Source of the DNA: an uncultured Lutibacter sp.
GTDB taxonomy: Bacteria; Bacteroidota; Bacteroidia; Flavobacteriales; Flavobacteriaceae
Direction of reading: 5' to 3'
Assembly: GCF_947493565.1 (NCBI RefSeq)
Contig: NZ_CANLRG010000004.1
Coordinates: 1 to 64,000, forward strand
Length of the DNA stretch: 64,000 nt
Under the pieces are notes generated by a model. That model did not search any database and was not told where the DNA came from. It worked only from the letters and a program-made list of their open reading frames with translations. The position numbers were made by a program, and so were the translations under genes. Of the stretch, positions 63,989-64,000 are shown piece by piece. Positions within the stretch are counted from its first letter, which is position 1; the number at the start of each line of letters is the position of its first letter.

Positions 63989-64000
63989 TCAACTTTTTCT

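Noticed and set aside
1-64000. CRISPR array or cas genes
   Set aside because: No regularly spaced 24-40 bp repeats with unique spacers and no Cas-like protein were found.

Overview
The window is a chromosomal segment of a low-GC member of the Bacteroidota, almost certainly a Flavobacteriaceae bacterium. The evidence is a SusC/SusD pair, type III glutamine synthetase, a BlaI/M56 pair, a long-form PurM, no useful Shine-Dalgarno sequences, and many promoters of the Bacteroidota type (TTG, a 17-23 nt gap, then TAnnTTTG). The genus cannot be fixed from the sequence alone.

Layout. 0-15.3 kb is core genome: thrS-infC-rpmI-rplT (infC starts on a non-AUG codon), an ABC-F ATPase, prfA, a small ABC/membrane pair, purM, GSIII, a Na+/Ca2+ antiporter, and a BlaI-M56 peptidase-carboxypeptidase-regulatory-domain cluster with an operator array. 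15.3-16.1 kb holds two very small ORFs and a tRNA-Arg(ACG) gene.

16.1-32.1 kb is an accessory island behind the tRNA. It carries a TPR/TonB-like protein, a GNAT acetyltransferase, an S41 peptidase, a ParDE toxin-antitoxin pair, an eight-gene run (Crp/Fnr regulator, NAD(P)H oxidoreductase, FAD monooxygenase, PAP2 phosphatase, alpha/beta hydrolase and small membrane proteins) and an AraC-led cluster (DUF5367, NmrA, serine hydrolase, beta-propeller lipoprotein). Between these lie decayed pieces of an IS110 recombinase, an ExbD protein, a leucine-rich-repeat protein and an unidentified gene. Dispersed repeats sit just after gene stops in gene orientation, as attC sites do in gene-cassette arrays. 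No integrase gene is present.

32-43.7 kb holds small stress or modification genes (SIMPL, DinB-like, an orphan type ISP specificity domain, VOC, a methyltransferase split at an A8 run, a CDF metal transporter, DUF3124), then a biotin-dependent acyl-CoA carboxylase operon (BCCP, biotin carboxylase, carboxyltransferase), then clpS, prmA, tpiA and pyrF. The carboxylase and the fused B12 mutase IcmF (57.4-60.8 kb) probably both serve short-chain acyl-CoA metabolism.

43.9-52 kb is a SusC/SusD/DUF5012/lipid-binding outer-membrane uptake operon, divergent from a LytTR response regulator and LytS-type kinase. The intergenic gap holds five 9-mers at an exact 21-bp period, the layout expected for LytTR binding. 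52-64 kb is core-like: an ankyrin protein, a BtuF-like protein, DUF4197, a 56-aa DUF5522 protein, DUF4136, urocanate hydratase, IcmF, a four-helix-bundle protein, an Lrp regulator and RecQ.
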